Under the pieces are notes generated by a model. The model was not told where the DNA came from and made no database searches. It saw only the letters and a program-made list of their open reading frames with translations. From the NCBI GenBank assembly GCA_964510955.1, contig CAZEDW010000006.1, forward strand, positions 62,001 through 126,000: a stretch of DNA of 64,000 nt. Direction: 5' to 3'. Made by a program: the position numbers and the translations under genes. Positions within the stretch are counted from its first letter, which is position 1; every line of letters begins with the position of its first letter. This DNA comes from JAFLCM01 sp964510955. GTDB lineage: Bacteria; Planctomycetota; Phycisphaerae; Phycisphaerales; UBA1924. Below are positions 62,549 through 64,000 of the stretch, in pieces.

Positions 62549-63441
62549 TCATCGCGATCGGGGTGGCACGCTCTCGTCTGCGAGAGCATGCTCATGAGAG
62601 GGTGGTGGTCCTTCGTCGCTGCTCGGACATGCTCTCGATGACGAGAGCATGCCACCCGAGGAAGCTTCCTGATTAGCGCGTCGCGGCGAAGGGGTACGGG
62701 CCTCTGCGGGAAGGAGGGGATGCTCGGACATGCTCTCGAAGACGGGAGCATGCCACCCGCCGCGCTCCCCGACGGCGGGGGGAGATCGGTCGGCGACTGA
62801 GCCGCTCCATCGGTCGGTTCGGCGCCGGGCGGCGCCGAAGGGCTCGCGGGCGTGGGAGGGTCAACGAGGCCCGGCTGATTGGGTGGCGGTGGCGTGGAGG
62901 TGGGCGGGTAGTTCGGGCGCTCGCGCTTGAGGACCGCCGCGGCGGCCTTTCGAGCCGTTTCAGCCCTGGCGCCGTCCTTGATGCCCGCGATGCGGATGAG
63001 GTGGTTGACCATCTCGGCGGCGGCCCAGGCCTTGCGCCGCTCGGCGCGGGCGCGGGTGATGCGCTCGAGCGTGTCGAGGGTGCGCTGGGTGTCGGGGTGG
63101 TCGTGCCAGGCGATGAGCTCTTCGACTGTAACGTCGAGCCTGGCGCAGAGATCGGCGAGCGGTTCGGTCGTGCAGAGGAAGGCGGTGAGGAGGGAGTTGG
63201 CGATGTCCTCGGGAAGGGGGGCGGGGATGTGGGGTGTTGGATGTGGGATGTCGGATGCGGCGCGGGGGGAGGCCGTGGAGTTTGGATTTGGGATTTGGGA
63301 GTTTGGATTTGGGGAGTCGGGTGGGGCGGGGGCGTGCGCGGGGACGGCGCGCGGGGCGAAACACGCGGTGCTTTCGCTGATTGGCGCGGCGTTTGGGTCG
63401 GGTGTGGCGAGCTTGGATTGGTTGGGGTCCCCGGTAATCAT
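62302..63441 (-). CDS. repeat-invaded protein of unknown function, uncertain 3' end
   Basis: A 379-codon minus-strand frame from the ATG at 63441. The plausible conserved core is a helical region (LPEDIANSLLTAFLCTTEPL, then ADLCARLDVTVEELIAWHDH and ERRKAWAAAEMVNHLIRIAG) that looks like a small helix-turn-helix or terminase-small-subunit-like fold; I do not recognise the family. The N-terminal segment is partly encoded by a heptad repeat (NPNSQIPNPNS). The C-terminal 130 residues are Pro-rich, then translated from three REP-like palindromes (RACPS, RACHP, ACSRHREHV), then antisense sppA sequence to the stop at 62302. The original stop codon was probably lost or displaced by repeat insertion. 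Confidence 0.5.
   Translation of the reverse strand: MITGDPNQSKLATPDPNAAPISESTACFAPRAVPAHAPAPPDSPNPNSQIPNPNSTASPRAASDIPHPTPHIPAPLPEDIANSLLTAFLCTTEPLADLCARLDVTVEELIAWHDHPDTQRTLDTLERITRARAERRKAWAAAEMVNHLIRIAGIKDGARAETARKAAAAVLKRERPNYPPTSTPPPPNQPGLVDPPTPASPSAPPGAEPTDGAAQSPTDLPPPSGSAAGGMLPSSRACPSIPSFPQRPVPLRRDALIRKLPRVACSRHREHVRAATKDHHPLMSMLSQTRACHPDRDDHFKKITRGAASTTGDFRSCISARTCERTCRQARSPSTSFSAEPITPAASDGVFAPADTPGALISPPPIEPRIASPIVIGSG
62561..62598 (+). repeat. REP-like palindrome, copy 1
   Basis: GGGTGGCACGCTCTCG, then TCTG, then CGAGAGCATG. It has one change from the other copies (CACG for CATG) and lies in the opposite orientation to copies 2 and 3. It begins 12 bases after the sppA stop and may end its transcript. 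Confidence 0.8.
62622..62657 (-). repeat. REP-like palindrome, copy 2
   Basis: CATGCTCTCG pairs perfectly with CGAGAGCATG (10 bp) around ATGA (62628-62651), flanked by CTCGGA on the left and CCACCC on the right. Read on the minus strand it begins GGGTGGCATGCTCTCG like copy 1. Confidence 0.88.
62722..62759 (-). repeat. REP-like palindrome, copy 3
   Basis: CATGCTCTCG, then AAGA, then CGGGAGCATG (62729-62752), with one wobble pair in the stem. It has the same CTCGGA and CCACCC flanks and the same orientation as copy 2, 100 bases further on. Confidence 0.88.
63222..63315. repeat. heptad-type G-rich repeats inside a coding frame
   Basis: Two blocks. At 63222-63260 there are variants of GGATGTGG and GGATGTCGGAT; at 63280-63315 there are TTTGGAT, TTTGGGA, TTTGGGA, GTTTGGA and TTTGGGG. 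On the minus strand the second block reads as CCAAATC-type heptads and encodes the NPNSQIPNPNS segment of the 62302-63441 protein. Confidence 0.75.
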
Positions 63442-63732
63442 GAACCCAGTATTCAACGGGTTGGCGCCGGGGCAAGGGCGATTTGGCGCATGGACCGAAG
63501 ATTGCGCACGGGGGTGGTGATGCGCGCGAGATTGCTGCGGCGACTGCCGAGCACTGGCGGGAAAGCTGATCGTGGCCCCTGGTGATCGACGTCGGATCAA
63601 ATGGGTTACCAGTCGGACGAAAGGGGCACAACGGACCGAGGACAGTTCATCGTGGCACCCAGTTGGGGCATCTGGCGAACGTCGCAGGTGGATGCTGGCA
63701 CTGCTCAGCATCGCGTAAACTCCCGCCCTCGT

Positions 63733-64000
63733 ATGCGCCCCCGCGCCCTCGCCCAATACGCCGTCCTTGCCGCGCTGCTGGCGTTCTTCGCGGTGTTTCT
63801 GCTGTACCCAATCGCGCTGACGGTGCGGGGCGGGTTCGCCGCTGATCTTGAGACTGGGCGGGGGTTCACGCTGCGGCACCTGGTGCAGGTGTTCGACGAT
63901 CCGGTTTTGCGCGAGAGCCTGTTCAACTCGCTGTGCGTGGCGGCGGTGACGACCACGCTGGCGACGGTGATCGCGCTGCCCCTGGCGGTTCTGGCGGCGG
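63733..64000 (+). CDS. ABC transporter permease, N-terminal part (BPD_transp_1 type)
   Basis: An ATG at 63733 opens a frame that stays open to the window edge (89 codons). It has a first membrane helix (LAALLAFFAVFLLYPIAL), a periplasmic loop (RHLVQVFDDPVLRESL) and a second helix beginning FNSLCVAAVTTTLATVIAL, the layout of binding-protein-dependent permeases, especially the iron(III) FbpB/ThiP type. The substrate cannot be told from this piece. About 290 bases without a gene precede it. Confidence 0.8.
   Translation, partial: MRPRALAQYAVLAALLAFFAVFLLYPIALTVRGGFAADLETGRGFTLRHLVQVFDDPVLRESLFNSLCVAAVTTTLATVIALPLAVLAA

Noticed and set aside
1..64000. CRISPR arrays, insertion sequences, rRNA genes and complete tRNA genes.
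   Set aside because: I looked for spaced direct repeats, transposase motifs and cloverleaf arms and saw none apart from the repeats and the tRNA tail listed.

Overview
The window looks like part of the chromosome of a flagellated planctomycete, probably of the Phycisphaerae. The reasons are the very high GC content, secreted proteins ending in paired dockerin-like calcium repeats flanked by cysteines (five genes), a CxxC/CPECG zinc-ribbon membrane protein of a type common in that group, and a complete flagellar export cluster. This placement is inference from gene content; no rRNA or complete tRNA is present.

Layout. 1-9.3 kb: the end of a dockerin-type secreted protein, a methyltransferase, an O-antigen ligase-like protein with a WecA/MraY-type sugar-phosphate transferase, an aldehyde dehydrogenase, a coiled-coil lipoprotein and a lone FliN-like protein. 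9.4-18.8 kb: HrpA helicase, an OLD-type ATPase/TOPRIM nuclease (possible phage defence) beside a tRNA 3'-end fragment, FolK and a GT39-like glycosyltransferase. 18.8-30.1 kb: a minus-strand flagellar cluster, in transcription order fliN-fliO-fliP-fliQ-fliR-flhB-flhA-flhF-flhG-(97-aa membrane protein)-fliA, covering the rotor, export gate, placement GTPase/ATPase pair and flagellar sigma factor. 30.3-41.9 kb: pyruvate kinase, a giant AsmA-like protein, PtsN-like EIIA, RsmB-type rRNA methyltransferase, a MacB-like permease without its ATPase, an ECF-like sigma factor and an orphan protein. 42.1-49.4 kb: a plus-strand run with a YdeP-type molybdopterin oxidoreductase, then an Sdh1-type succinate dehydrogenase (anchor, flavoprotein, iron-sulfur protein) with a VOC-family gene inserted, and two small proteins. 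49.5-64 kb: acetyltransferase, GpmI, four dockerin-type genes including a subtilase and an M1 peptidase, pirin, SppA, a repeat-riddled minus-strand gene and the start of an ABC permease.

Repeats stand out more than any new gene system. There are several short heptanucleotide repeat tracts (one a strong G-quadruplex candidate between flhB and flhA) and three copies of a 10-bp-stem REP-like palindrome. One minus-strand gene contains a heptad tract in its coding region, reads through all three palindromes and runs antisense into the end of sppA. I found no CRISPR array, integrase, transposase or convincing multi-gene novel system.
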